64,000 bases of DNA, from positions 1 through 64,000 of the forward strand of contig NZ_FPAA01000014.1 in the NCBI RefSeq assembly GCF_900116235.1, given 5' to 3'. A program made the position numbers and the translations under genes. Under the pieces are notes generated by a model that made no database searches, was not told the origin of the DNA, and worked only from the letters and a program-made list of their open reading frames with translations. Position 1 is the stretch's first letter; every line of letters starts with the position of its first letter. Shown here piece after piece: positions 1-7,994 of the stretch. The DNA comes from Marininema halotolerans (lineage in GTDB: Bacteria; Bacillota; Bacilli; Thermoactinomycetales; DSM-45169).

Positions 1-477
1 GCGCAAAGGATCATGAGCCGTCGAACTAAAGGCGGTTCCAATTGGCACAAAGCCCGCATCAAAGTCGCCCGTATCCATGAGAAGATCGTAAACGCGCGTC
101 TCGACTTCCTACATAAACTGTCCTCGAAGCTGATTCGTGAAAACCAAACGATTTGCATCGAAGATCTTTCCGTAAAGAACATGGTGAAGAATCACAAGTT
201 AGCCAAATCGATCACGGATGCATCCTGGTCGGAGTTCGTTGCCATGCTCACCTACAAGGCAGAATGGCACGGACGAAACGTCGTGAAAGTAGGGAAACAG
301 TTCCCTTCCAGCCAGCTATGCTCAGCCTGTGGCTACCGCAATAAGGACGTAAAAAACCTCAACCTACGAGAATGGACATGTCCTACGTGCCACTCCCATC
401 ATGATCGAGACATCAATGCATCCAAAAACATTTTGCAAGAAGGACTAAAGATTCTTGCCGTTGGGACGACGGTCTAA
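1..477 (+). CDS. tnpB: TnpB (IS605 OrfB-type) RNA-guided nuclease, C-terminal part
   Basis: This is the C-terminal part of a TnpB/OrfB protein, cut by the left edge of the window: the frame stays open to base 1, so the ATG at 13 is not the real start. TnpB is the RNA-guided DNA endonuclease carried by IS200/IS605 elements. Visible marks are [10 protein letters not shown] (conserved Glu of the second RuvC motif), a CSAC...CPTC zinc finger, and [10 protein letters not shown] just after it (Asp of the third RuvC motif). So the visible catalytic part looks intact. The sequence after the stop looks like the element's right end. No TnpA is seen; it could lie upstream. Family assignment is firm, activity is inferred. 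Confidence 0.9.
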   Translation, partial: AQRIMSRRTKGGSNWHKARIKVARIHEKIVNARLDFLHKLSSKLIRENQTICIEDLSVKNMVKNHKLAKSITDASWSEFVAMLTYKAEWHGRNVVKVGKQFPSSQLCSACGYRNKDVKNLNLREWTCPTCHSHHDRDINASKNILQEGLKILAVGTTV

Positions 478-560
478 GCTTGGAGTGTATCCTGTCAGTC
501 GATGGGAGTTTCCAAGAATCCCTCACCTCTTAGCGTTAGCGTAGGTGGGGGAGGTTCAAA
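470..560 (+). ncRNA. IS605 right end / 3' part of a candidate omega RNA (reRNA)
   Basis: Directly after the tnpB stop lies a structured stretch ending in a hairpin: arms at about 520-528 (CCCTCACCT) and 543-551 (AGGTGGGGG), then GGTTCAA at 553-559. TnpB guide RNAs usually cover the 3' end of tnpB and the right end of the element, with the guide copied from flanking DNA. On that model the guide would start near 560, inside the region before the next small gene. The exact boundary is inferred from family knowledge and position. Confidence 0.5.
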
Positions 561-620
561 GTGGTTAATCATCCCTCCTTTTTGGACAAAATGAAGAAAA
601 ATCCACAAGGAGAAAAGTTG

Positions 621-797
621 ATGCGTCGAACACAACAACAATTTGAATATGTGACCCGAATGATTCTTCATGGTTATGTCGATCCTCACGATAATCAAGG
701 GGCAACTGACTCATTACAAGGACAGGTGGATGGAAGGAGGAGTCAAGCTCCAATGAACGGATACCATCCAAGTAAGTTCGTTGATTTCCAGCAATGA
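621..797 (+). CDS. Small hypothetical protein, 58 residues
   Basis: An ATG at 621 follows an AAGGAG ribosome site (608-613) with 8 bases spacing. An upstream GTG at 561 in the same frame lacks a site and would lie at the IS boundary. The product (MRRTQQQFEYVTRMILHGYV...) is polar, without membrane segment or signal peptide, and I do not recognise it. The IS right end stops only about 60 bases before the start, so the native promoter may have been displaced by the insertion. Reality of the gene rests on the ribosome site alone. Confidence 0.45.
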   Translation: MRRTQQQFEYVTRMILHGYVDPHDNQGATDSLQGQVDGRRSQAPMNGYHPSKFVDFQQ

Positions 798-875
798 CTG
801 AGCTAGACTAAATAAAACGAATGTGTATGATGTGAGGGGGGACGCGGACCCTATAGAGGGTGCCGTGGTTTTGAT

Positions 876-2390
876 GTGAAGAAATGGAGAGTAACGGGGG
901 TAGACCCGTCCTTTGAATTAGATATCGAACGAGTAATTGGGCTCTTTTTTCCGAAGGCGAAGGTAAATCCTGCAGGAGAAGAAGAGACAGATGGTTTTCT
1001 TGATTTTGTAGTCAGAGAAGAAGGCGGTCAGATCATTGTCTCAGTCACTTTGAATGTCTTGGGCCGTAAGGATCAAACGTGGGTAGCTACGGATCAAAAA
1101 GAAACCATTATGAGTGGTACACCAAAGGAAATTCAACGACGCGTAAAACACGTGATCAAACATGCGTTACTTCAAGTGCTAGAAAAGGCGACAGGAACAC
1201 GTCAACCGTGGGGCATCTTAACGGGGGTCCGTCCAACGAAACTATACCATGGCATGATGTTTGATCAAGTTCCGGTAGAAGAAGCCAAAAGAGTGCTCAA
1301 GCAGGACTATGCTTTGCTACCCGATAAGGTGGATTTACTTGATGAGATTGTACAGCGTCAAACTACCGTGTTACCGGACCTTTATCAGTTGGATCAAGAA
1401 GTCAGCCTTTATATCGGAATTCCTTTTTGCCCTACAAAATGTGCCTATTGTACGTTTCCTGCCTATGCAATTCAAGGACGTAATGGGTCGGTTGAGGAAT
1501 TTTTAAAGGGATTGCATGAGGAGATTACAGCCGTTGGAGAATGGTTGCATCGCCATGACCGTCGTGTAACGACCATCTATTTTGGTGGGGGTACACCGAC
1601 GTCTATCACGGCGGACCAACTGGAGGCACTTTTTTTAGAGATTAAACAATCGATCCCAAACTACGACCTTGTACGGGAATTGACAGTAGAGGCTGGACGA
1701 CCAGATACACTGGATGTGGAAAAGTTAGCATTATTGAAGCGGTGGAAGGTGGATCGCATCAGCATTAATCCTCAAAGTTTTGAGGAAAGTACATTAAAGC
1801 TGATTGGACGGCATCATACGGTGAGAGAGACACTGGACAAATTTTATCTCGCGCGGGAAATGGGTCTTCATAACATCAATATGGATTTGATTATTGGTCT
1901 TCCAAACGAAGGACTTGATCGTTTCAGGCAATCCCTACGGGTTATGGAAGAATTGCGTCCGGAGTCATTAACTGTGCATACCCTTTCCTTTAAACGAGGT
2001 TCCCATATGACGAGAAACCCTGATAAATATCGGGTGGCAGAGGGTGAAGAGATCGCTCAAATGGTACAAGAAGCACGTGCTTGGACGCGGAACCAAGGGT
2101 ATGTTCCTTATTATCTTTATCGGCAGAAAAATATTCTTGGCAATCAAGAAAATGTCGGCTACGCATTTCCTGGGGAAGAGAGTTTGTACAACATTAGCAT
2201 TATGGAAGAGCGTCAGACAATTATTGGTCTCGGTTGCGGAGCCGTCAGCAAAATTATTCCACCAGGGGGCGGTCGATTAAACCGCTGGCCCAACCCAAAG
2301 GAGCCTCAAGCCTACATTGATACGGTGCAAGAACAGACCATAAAAAAATTAAAAGCCCTTGATCAGGCGTATGGAACGATCCATTCATAA
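876..2390 (+). CDS. hemZ: HemZ-type radical SAM protein (coproporphyrinogen III oxidase-like)
   Basis: Radical SAM protein of 504 residues, close to B. subtilis HemZ in length and layout. The cluster motif CX3CX2C is at Cys185, Cys189 and Cys192 (GIPFCPTKCAYC), followed by YFGGGTPT, typical of the HemN/HemW/HemZ superfamily. The long N-terminal region before the cluster is the HemZ-specific part. Family members were proposed to act in oxygen-independent oxidation of coproporphyrinogen III; whether HemZ truly does so is unsettled. Start is GTG 876, with AGAGGGTG about 16 bases upstream, a weak fit. A strong hairpin follows the stop, so it is probably transcribed alone. Confidence 0.85.
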   Translation: MKKWRVTGVDPSFELDIERVIGLFFPKAKVNPAGEEETDGFLDFVVREEGGQIIVSVTLNVLGRKDQTWVATDQKETIMSGTPKEIQRRVKHVIKHALLQVLEKATGTRQPWGILTGVRPTKLYHGMMFDQVPVEEAKRVLKQDYALLPDKVDLLDEIVQRQTTVLPDLYQLDQEVSLYIGIPFCPTKCAYCTFPAYAIQGRNGSVEEFLKGLHEEITAVGEWLHRHDRRVTTIYFGGGTPTSITADQLEALFLEIKQSIPNYDLVRELTVEAGRPDTLDVEKLALLKRWKVDRISINPQSFEESTLKLIGRHHTVRETLDKFYLAREMGLHNINMDLIIGLPNEGLDRFRQSLRVMEELRPESLTVHTLSFKRGSHMTRNPDKYRVAEGEEIAQMVQEARAWTRNQGYVPYYLYRQKNILGNQENVGYAFPGEESLYNISIMEERQTIIGLGCGAVSKIIPPGGGRLNRWPNPKEPQAYIDTVQEQTIKKLKALDQAYGTIHS

Positions 2391-2391
2391 C

Positions 2392-2435
2392 AACAAGCAG
2401 ACCAGGAAGAGGTCAACCTTCCTGGTCTGCTTGTT
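2392..2435. terminator. Bidirectional terminator between hemZ and the macro-domain gene
   Basis: A perfect 18-bp inverted repeat (2392-2409 with 2418-2435, 8-base loop) lies between two convergent genes. Both ends carry only short T-rich runs, so it is read as a shared terminator from position and stem strength. Confidence 0.75.
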
Positions 2436-2437
2436 AC

Positions 2438-2920
2438 TTATTGAACGGGATCAGGCGTAGGGTGATGTTCCGCTGGAGGGATGAGGTAGACGTCCAGCTC
2501 GGGTGAGTGTAGAAAAGCCTGCATAATGGCCTCTTCTATATCGGACCATGGTGGACCACCTGGCTCAGTCCCTATGGCAGGTAAAGTAATGGAGCGAATG
2601 TTCCACTCGTGGCAGGTGTGAACGAGACTCGTTAACCCTTGTTGAATATCGGCGAGGCGTGGGGGACGCCGATTTTTTTTTATTGGGAAATTAATAATAT
2701 AGTCGGGTTCACGATCTTCTGATAAGAGAGGAACGACGTACATCTCTCCGAGTTGAATTCGTCGCAAACGACACGCACGACGGTACGCAATAAAGTTCAT
2801 TGGAAAGGCTTCACGGAGTTGGAGCATGGGACCTACTTCGAGCCGTCCGGTACAATTGATCGGATTGACAATTGCCTCCGTACGACTTTGGGAAATGGGG
2901 ATATTGTGTATAGTTACCAT
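2438..2920 (-). CDS. Stand-alone macro-domain protein (DarG-like)
   Basis: A 160-residue macro domain. Family features seen: EAIVNPINCTG near the N-terminus, AFPMNFIAYRRAC, YIINFPIKKNRR, and a C-terminal ITLPAIGTEPGG loop. This pattern is closest to the macro domain of DarG, the antitoxin that removes ADP-ribose from DNA, but the DNA-modifying DarT partner is not adjacent and there is no DarG C-terminal domain. The expected phosphate-binding GCGLGG-type loop is altered to GTEPGG and the NTVNC-VGVMGKG-type loop to NPINCTGRLEVG, so catalysis is uncertain. Start is ATG 2920, with GGAGGGAGG 8 bases upstream; a GTG at 2941 has no site. Confidence 0.75.
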   Translation of the reverse strand: MVTIHNIPISQSRTEAIVNPINCTGRLEVGPMLQLREAFPMNFIAYRRACRLRRIQLGEMYVVPLLSEDREPDYIINFPIKKNRRPPRLADIQQGLTSLVHTCHEWNIRSITLPAIGTEPGGPPWSDIEEAIMQAFLHSPELDVYLIPPAEHHPTPDPVQ

Positions 2921-3010
2921 TGATGTGTCCTCCCTCCACACAGAAATTATGGGGCAGTTTCAGTAAAAAAACAAGCACGAATCCCACGAAGAAAGGAGGT
3001 GAATATCAAG

Positions 3011-3082
3011 TTGAATTACGTCAACGCTGGGGATGGGGGATTTTCAAAGTCTCTTGTCGACTGGCGGGATCTTTCCCGATAG
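3011..3082 (+). CDS. Possible 23-residue peptide
   Basis: A TTG at 3011 stands 8 bases after a near-perfect ribosome site, GAAAGGAGGTGA (2991-3002). It opens a 23-codon frame (starting LNYVNAGDGG) that ends at TAG 3080. Nothing in the peptide is recognised. The site is among the strongest in the window, yet the only long frame covering it (2920-3123) does not start there. A second AAGGGAGG further on precedes a 4-codon frame. This may be a regulatory micro-ORF or a decayed gene start. Confidence 0.3.
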   Translation: MNYVNAGDGGFSKSLVDWRDLSR

Positions 3083-3134
3083 GAGTAGAGCATTGCTCAA
3101 GGGAGGATATGCGGAGAAAATAATGACAAAAAAA

Positions 3135-3926
3135 TCAATTTAAAGAGGGTTTTATCCCTGACCATATCGTCCAACGATCTTGGTCCACGATGTTGGTCAC
3201 ATATCCTTGACGGATCAATTCGCGTTGAATCTGTTGACTTAGGGAAGCAAGTTGATGATTCGTCAGGTCATGAAGAATGGAACGCCCTGTACGTTGAAGG
3301 ATATTCTGAGCAAGATCATCAAGGGTAGCATATGTACAACGTGTTTCCCAAAGAGTTTCTGACTGGATGGAATCAAAGCCCACATCTTTTAGCGACTCGG
3401 TTACTGTGTTTTGCTGATACCGGCGTTTCGCTTCAATGGATTGCAACTCGGGCTGAGATGCCATGATAAATCCACGTAAATGGGAGGTGCTAGGTGGTAG
3501 AAAGCAATCTTCAGGTGTTCGATCTTGAATAATGATTGATGCGCCTGGTTTTAATATGCGAAGACCCTCGGTAAGGAGAGGGGCAAGCTCGCGAAGATGG
3601 TGGATCACGGCTCGTATAAAAAGCAGATCAGCTCTTTGATCAGGAAGATGCGTATGAGCGGCATCGCAACACATCCAATCGACACGGTCCGATAAGGTGG
3701 TTGAATGTGCTGCCTTAAGCATAATAGGAGAATCATCGATGCCAATTACTTGTCGTGCTCCCATCTGCAGAAAGGCACGGCTATATATTCCGCCACCGCA
3801 ACCCAGATCGACAACGACTTTACCCATCGGATCCCAATGCTGTTTAAACCAATGGCACCATTGTGAATCAGCGGCTCGTGTAACATAAGAGGTTCGGTTC
3901 TCCTCCGAATAAAAGTTGATTGGCAT
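3135..3926 (-). CDS. Class I SAM-dependent methyltransferase
   Basis: A 263-residue methyltransferase with motif I VVDLGCGGGIYSRAF and an acidic residue in VIGIDDSP, both SAM contacts. LLFIRAVIHHL and the ILKPGASIIIQDRTPED stretch follow, as in the UbiE/Methyltransf_11 group. The substrate cannot be told. ATG 3926 is chosen because AGGGGG lies 8 bases upstream; the in-frame TTG at 3932 overlaps the spacer. The stop of a second methyltransferase lies only 17 bases upstream, so the two minus-strand genes probably form one transcript. Confidence 0.8.
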   Translation of the reverse strand: MPINFYSEENRTSYVTRAADSQWCHWFKQHWDPMGKVVVDLGCGGGIYSRAFLQMGARQVIGIDDSPIMLKAAHSTTLSDRVDWMCCDAAHTHLPDQRADLLFIRAVIHHLRELAPLLTEGLRILKPGASIIIQDRTPEDCFLPPSTSHLRGFIMASQPELQSIEAKRRYQQNTVTESLKDVGFDSIQSETLWETRCTYATLDDLAQNILQRTGRSILHDLTNHQLASLSQQIQRELIRQGYVTNIVDQDRWTIWSGIKPSLN

Positions 3927-3943
3927 GATCAATCCCCCTCAAA

Positions 3944-4714
3944 TTAGTTTGGTCGTTGTGCGGTCCATAACCCTTTGTGCAATAAAAGGTGAGGGGTGGC
4001 CGCAGTGGATTCAAAGCCAAAGAGGCTTTGTAATGGGGGTGAAGCGGTAGCGAGGCGATGACGAATTTCCGAGCGGGAGGCGATCGGTGTATCAGCGCGT
4101 CGAAACCAGTCTTCTAACTCGACAGGGGTTGTCCACTCGTGTTGAAGCGAGATCGAAGTAAAGCCCCCTGCTGTCATTTTTTCCAGCCATTGATCCTTTT
4201 TCCAGGCGTAGTAGTGAGAAGGGTCACGAAGGCGTTCCACATCATTGATCAATTCCGCAGCTTGTGGTTCGTCAGGGGCATAATTGTCCACAAGGATCAA
4301 TGTGCCGCCTGGAACTAATACACGGCGACATTCAAAAAATGCGCGTTCGGGGTGGGGAAAATGATGGGCTGCGATCCGGCAAGTCACCACATCAAAGAGT
4401 TTATCTGGAAGGGGTATGGCTTCTGCGTCGCCTTGAAACCAAGTGATATTGGTCAATTGACGTTGTCGTGCTCCTTCTTCTGCGATATGAAGCATTTGTT
4501 CGGTTAAATCAAGACCGATTACACGCTTCGCGAGTGGACTGAGGGTGAAAGCGGTATGCCCGGCTCCTGTTGCCACATCCAAGGCAAGTAGAGGTGAGCC
4601 GGCTAACTGGGTAATCCACGGTAGATCAGATCCCTTTGCGTGAAGGATACTTTTTTGATAACGAGATCCAGTACGAGAAAATTGCTTTTGAACGGCGCTT
4701 TTATTCTCTTCCAT
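3944..4714 (-). CDS. Class I SAM-dependent methyltransferase (YcgJ-like)
   Basis: A 256-residue methyltransferase, first gene of a two-gene minus-strand unit. Motif I is ALDVATGAGHTAF, followed by VIGLDLTEQML (adenosyl-binding acid), a GDAEAIPLPDKLFDVVTCR block and RVLVPGGTLILVDN, as in the UbiE/YcgJ group. It resembles B. subtilis YcgJ; the substrate is unknown. ATG 4714 is chosen because AAGGGGG lies upstream; ATG 4738 has no ribosome site. A perfect small palindrome sits between the likely promoter and the start. Confidence 0.8.
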   Translation of the reverse strand: MEENKSAVQKQFSRTGSRYQKSILHAKGSDLPWITQLAGSPLLALDVATGAGHTAFTLSPLAKRVIGLDLTEQMLHIAEEGARQRQLTNITWFQGDAEAIPLPDKLFDVVTCRIAAHHFPHPERAFFECRRVLVPGGTLILVDNYAPDEPQAAELINDVERLRDPSHYYAWKKDQWLEKMTAGGFTSISLQHEWTTPVELEDWFRRADTPIASRSEIRHRLATASPPLQSLFGFESTAATPHLLLHKGLWTAQRPN

Positions 4715-4743
4715 GAGGAAATCGCCCCCTTGTTTCATTACAC

Positions 4744-4756
4744 GAAACTGAGTTTC
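4744..4756 (-). promoter_or_regulatory. Palindromic operator-like site before the methyltransferase pair
   Basis: GAAACTGAGTTTC is a perfect 6+1+6 inverted repeat just upstream of the methyltransferase start and just after a TATAAA-like -10 on the minus strand. The position suits a repressor site; the regulator is unknown. Confidence 0.4.
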
Positions 4757-4811
4757 ATTTTATAAACTAACTATATCGCAATTCAGCAGAAAATGGAATG
4801 GGCAAATGCAT

Positions 4812-4838
4812 AAAAAAAACTGGAGCGATGTGCTCCAG
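4812..4838 (-). terminator. Terminator of glpQ
   Basis: On the minus strand CTGGAGC-5-GCTCCAG is followed by eight T residues, directly after the glpQ stop. Confidence 0.85.
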
Positions 4839-4857
4839 GGTTCGTGATTCGAGTCAT

Positions 4858-5721
4858 TTACTTACCGAGTTCTGGATAGTTGGTGATCATCCCATCCACA
4901 CCCATGTCACGGACAGCAGTTGCTGTTTTTTTGTCAAGGATGGTGTAGGGAAGGATTTTCATTTTACGGTCATGAATTTTCTTCACGAGGCTTTTATTCA
5001 CAAGCTTGTAGTTTGGATTAATGTAGTTTGCAAAGGCTTTCCATTCGGTTAGTTTTTGTTCGGGTACGCCTTTGGAATATTCTGTTAAGCTGACGATGAC
5101 GCCAGTTTTAACTCTTGGTTGCAGATGATGATACTTTTTGATAGATGAAGCATTAAAAGATTGAACGGTTACTTTGCTAGGAATCACAGTAAGCCCAGTT
5201 TTAGTCAGCATATGGGCCACTTGTTTCTCAATTCCGGGATAAAGCTCAGGTTTTTTTAATTCGATGACGATACGAATCGGTTTGGTTCGATAGCGCTTAA
5301 GTGTCTCTCGAAGCGTGGGAACTTTCTCTCCGGCAAAGGACTTACCAAACCAACTTCCCGCATCTAATTTTCGAATTTGTTTTAAGGTGAGGTCTTTGAC
5401 TGCGCCTTTTCCGTTGGTTGTACGGTCCACTGTCGTATCATGCATGATAACTAAATGACCATCCTTGGTACGTTGAACATCAAACTCAAAGGAGGTTGCG
5501 TGCATGGCGACCGCTTTGTCAAAAGCGGCGATGGTGTTTTCAGGCGCATGACCCGATGCCCCGCGATGGGCTACATTAATAAAGGCGCCGTGATAGTTGA
5601 TCTTTTTTGGTGGAGGAGGGGACTTCGCCGACGCTTTCTCCATTGACCATGCGTTGAAGGGAATCCCGACTAGGGTCATCATGAGAGCGAAAACAGTGAC
5701 CTTTTTTGCCAATCCAAACAC
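4858..5721 (-). CDS. glpQ: Secreted glycerophosphodiester phosphodiesterase
   Basis: A 287-residue GDPD-family enzyme that splits glycerophosphodiesters into glycerol 3-phosphate and an alcohol; in Gram-positives it acts outside the membrane on deacylated lipids or teichoic acid. A signal peptide is visible (MFGLAKK, a hydrophobic stretch, then AWS). The catalytic HRG...ENT motif is at VAHRGASGHAPENT, then FEFDVQRTKDGHLVIMHD supplies the metal ligands and second His. The end DGMITNYPELG is typical. GTG 5721 follows an AAGGAGAGG site. Transcribed alone and ends in a strong terminator. Confidence 0.9.
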   Translation of the reverse strand: MFGLAKKVTVFALMMTLVGIPFNAWSMEKASAKSPPPPKKINYHGAFINVAHRGASGHAPENTIAAFDKAVAMHATSFEFDVQRTKDGHLVIMHDTTVDRTTNGKGAVKDLTLKQIRKLDAGSWFGKSFAGEKVPTLRETLKRYRTKPIRIVIELKKPELYPGIEKQVAHMLTKTGLTVIPSKVTVQSFNASSIKKYHHLQPRVKTGVIVSLTEYSKGVPEQKLTEWKAFANYINPNYKLVNKSLVKKIHDRKMKILPYTILDKKTATAVRDMGVDGMITNYPELGK

Positions 5722-6032
5722 TAGGCAACCTCTCCTTATCCTTTTGTGATCACAATTGATTGTAAGTGCGTGACATGAAGGTGGTGTTAAATTTTGTAAA
5801 TCTTATAATTAATTATGGGCAAGGAGTCGATCGTGTACTGCGGTCTATGGAAGGAAAGGGGTCGGAGCTACATTTCGCATGGTCAAAGGAATAAAAATAA
5901 AGGGAGAGTCTCTTTGTAACGACAATCCGCGAATCCTTGCATATACTGAGAGAATGTAGAGAAGAGAGGCATAAAGAACCTGCTGGACAACTAAGGTTTA
6001 TAAACCACGGTTAGGATTCGGGAGGGAAGAGA
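5722..6032. other. Divergent intergenic region between glpQ and thrC
   Basis: About 310 bases holding the promoters of two divergent genes. A TATAAT stands at about 5809-5814, without a good -35. I see no open frame with a ribosome site and no recognisable riboswitch. A short GGTTTATAAACC palindrome lies about 40 bases before the thrC start. Confidence 0.4.
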
Positions 6033-7283
6033 ATGAGGGATGGTTGGTTAGTTTGTTCAGGATGCTCCCATAGGATTCCCTTTAATGCAGGGGCAGGTCA
6101 GTGTTCCTGCGGGGGTGTTTTTTTGGTTGGTTACGACCTCGAGCGTGTAAAAGCAAGTTGGTCGGTCAATCCCCTGAAAGATCGAGCGTCTACGATGTGG
6201 CGCTATCATGAACTATTGCCAGTCGATCGTCCAAATGAAGCGGTGACCCTTGGCGAAGGGTGGACACCCATGATTCGCATTCCTGAGTGGGAAGAGAGGC
6301 TCACTTTGAAACGGTTATGGGTGAAAAGAGATGAACAAAATCCTACCGGTAGTTTTAAGGCAAGAGGCTTTTCGGTGGCAGTATCCTTATTAAAAGAGCG
6401 TGGCATAGAAAAAGTAGCGGTGCCCTCGAATGGTAATGCAGCCTCGGCATTGGCAGCTTATGCGGCAAGAGGAAAGTTGCAATCGTATGTATTTGTCCCC
6501 ATGGATTGCCCAGGAATCATTGTCGAAGAATCGATTCGTTATGGAGCAAAGACGTTTCGGGTAGATGGACTTATTCACGATGCAGGCAAAATAATTGAAG
6601 AGGGTAAATCATCAGAAGGTTGGGTGAATGTTGGTACTGCTAAAGAGTTAGGGCGATTAGAAGGAAAGAAAACCATGGGTTTGGAGTTAGCCGAACAACT
6701 CTCTTGGGAGATGCCAGACGTGTTGTTATATCCAACGGGGGGAGGATCGGGTTTAATCGGTATTTGGAAGGCGCTTGGTGAATTAAAGGAAATGGGGATG
6801 TTACAAGGGGAGTTGCCCCGATTTGTCAGTGTGCAAGAGGTAGGATGTACACCCGTAGTCGATTCTTTTCGTTCTGGAGCGAAAAAATTGGTTCCCTATG
6901 GGGATGACACCACTTCTTCACCGACGGGTGTGCGCGTCCCGAATCCACCTGCTGGCGATCTGATTCTATCGATTCTTCGGGAAACTGGAGGAACAGCCGT
7001 CGCTGTTACGAGGGATGAGATTTTGCAAGCACAAGCGTATATGGGTTACCAAGGGATATCGTCATCGCCAGAGGGCGCAGTGGTATTTGCGGGCTTACTT
7101 CACCTTCGTGAAGCTGGTGAAATTCGTTCTGGAGAGCGTGTGGTTCTTTATAATACCGCGCATGCTTTAAAATATTTGGAATGGGATCCTCCAACGTCTA
7201 TTCCGGTTATTAAGAATTACAAGGAATATGCTGAGCGAGTCAATACCGAACATCGAGCTACCTTTATGAATAAAAATTCCTAG
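6033..7283 (+). CDS. thrC: Threonine synthase
   Basis: PLP enzyme of 416 residues that converts O-phosphohomoserine to threonine in the cytoplasm. The PLP lysine is Lys109 in NPTGSFKARGF, the SNGNAASALAAYAA loop follows, and a glycine-rich phosphate loop is at PTGGGSGLIG. An N-terminal ribbon with Cys8, Cys11, Cys24 and Cys26 is seen in a subset of long threonine synthases. ATG 6033 follows GGGAGGGAAGAGA. No hom or thrB neighbour is present, so the gene stands alone here. A cysteate synthase or another fold-type II enzyme is a less likely alternative. Confidence 0.85.
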   Translation: MRDGWLVCSGCSHRIPFNAGAGQCSCGGVFLVGYDLERVKASWSVNPLKDRASTMWRYHELLPVDRPNEAVTLGEGWTPMIRIPEWEERLTLKRLWVKRDEQNPTGSFKARGFSVAVSLLKERGIEKVAVPSNGNAASALAAYAARGKLQSYVFVPMDCPGIIVEESIRYGAKTFRVDGLIHDAGKIIEEGKSSEGWVNVGTAKELGRLEGKKTMGLELAEQLSWEMPDVLLYPTGGGSGLIGIWKALGELKEMGMLQGELPRFVSVQEVGCTPVVDSFRSGAKKLVPYGDDTTSSPTGVRVPNPPAGDLILSILRETGGTAVAVTRDEILQAQAYMGYQGISSSPEGAVVFAGLLHLREAGEIRSGERVVLYNTAHALKYLEWDPPTSIPVIKNYKEYAERVNTEHRATFMNKNS

Positions 7284-7309
7284 TGGGTTAATAATCTGTA
7301 TTAGAACAC

Positions 7310-7331
7310 AAAAAAGCCCCGTCATCCGGGG
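7310..7331 (-). terminator. Terminator of the 41-residue zinc-type protein
   Basis: On the minus strand CCCCG-TCATC-CGGGG is followed by a run of six T residues. Confidence 0.75.
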
Positions 7332-7395
7332 ATCAGGTTAAAGTAGTGAAGCGAATCAAATGAATCAAGAGAACGGCAACCCTGTGCCAGGTCGA

Positions 7396-7521
7396 TTAGA
7401 GATAGTAGTTATCAATTTGTTGCTTGATCCATTGAGCCGAGCAACATTCGTTTAACTTGGCATCGCGGCTCTCCTCAATGGGCTCCCCGCAGATATGACA
7501 GACTTCCTTTTGCGTATGCAT
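7396..7521 (-). CDS. 41-residue protein with a CxxC...CC zinc-binding-type pattern
   Basis: A small gene. ATG 7521 follows GGGAGGGATGACGG. The product carries CHICGEPIEE and then NECCSAQWIK, giving four cysteines suited to one zinc site, and ends in LQ-poor polar residues. I do not recognise the family; a resemblance to Gin/CsfB-type zinc proteins is only in size and cysteine count. Its promoter is close to consensus and is bracketed by palindromes, so it is probably strongly and conditionally expressed. Its terminator is clear. These flanking signals make it a convincing gene. Confidence 0.75.
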   Translation of the reverse strand: MHTQKEVCHICGEPIEESRDAKLNECCSAQWIKQQIDNYYL

Positions 7522-7538
7522 CCGTCATCCCTCCCATC

Positions 7539-7596
7539 TGTATTAGTACACATTATAGTATAACAGATGAGATATGTAAATACTGTTGTAGTACAA
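7539..7596 (-). promoter_or_regulatory. Strong sigma-A promoter flanked by two operator-like palindromes
   Basis: On the minus strand TTTACA (7575-7580) and TATAAT (7552-7557) are 17 bases apart, near consensus. TTGTAGTACAA (7586-7596, perfect 5+1+5) lies just above the -35. TGTATTAGTACA (7539-7550, imperfect) covers the probable transcription start. A third related copy, TGTATTAGAACA, is at 7297-7308 beyond the gene. The arrangement suits a repressor with related half-sites. Confidence 0.65.
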
Positions 7597-7629
7597 AAGA
7601 TTAAATTTAGGCTTCTATCCTGTGAGGTC

Positions 7630-7658
7630 TTGACTTGTGGTAGCGGATCCCGTACAAT
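7630..7658 (+). promoter_or_regulatory. Sigma-A promoter of the hisS T-box transcript
   Basis: TTGACT (7630-7635) and TACAAT (7653-7658) are separated by exactly 17 bases, about 335 bases upstream of hisS and just before the T-box leader. Confidence 0.75.
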
Positions 7659-7664
7659 ACTATC

Positions 7665-7970
7665 TTATATAACTTAAGAAGAGTTCATCTTCTACACCAG
7701 TCACCGATGAAGGGAAAAGTACTTATTCCCCGGGCAGTTAGAGAGGAGGCGCCACTGGCTGAAAGCGCTTCTCTGCACCAGAATAAGGAAAGACACCCGG
7801 AGGTTCCGGATCGAAATCCAGATCGGATAATAGAGCCGGACGGTTCGCCAGCCGATACCTGGCGTTGAGTGGAAGGCATCGTGCCTTCAATTAGGGTGGT
7901 ACCACGGGAATTGTGAACCAATCTCTCGTCCCTGACAATGCGGTCAGTGGCGGGGGATTTTTTATATTCA
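7665..7970 (+). promoter_or_regulatory. T-box leader of hisS-aspS
   Basis: The T-box signature TAGGGTGGTACCACGGG is at 7892-7908, preceded by a long structured leader and followed by a hairpin (about 7922-7959) and a run of six T (the terminator arm, near 7961). T-box leaders sense uncharged tRNA and prevent termination when it is scarce. The specifier codon was not resolved: a CAC (His) is at 7776-7778, but other His- and Asp-type triplets lie close by. The following operon encodes both HisRS and AspRS. Confidence 0.9.
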
Positions 7971-7994
7971 TGGGAAGTTAAGGAGGCGTTTTTT

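Noticed and set aside
2920-3123. 67-codon plus-strand frame
   Set aside because: No ribosome site at its start and low-complexity translation; the strong site inside it points to a different, shorter frame.
5722-6032. T-box or lysine/threonine-type riboswitch before thrC
   Set aside because: No T-box core sequence, no terminator and no recognised aptamer.
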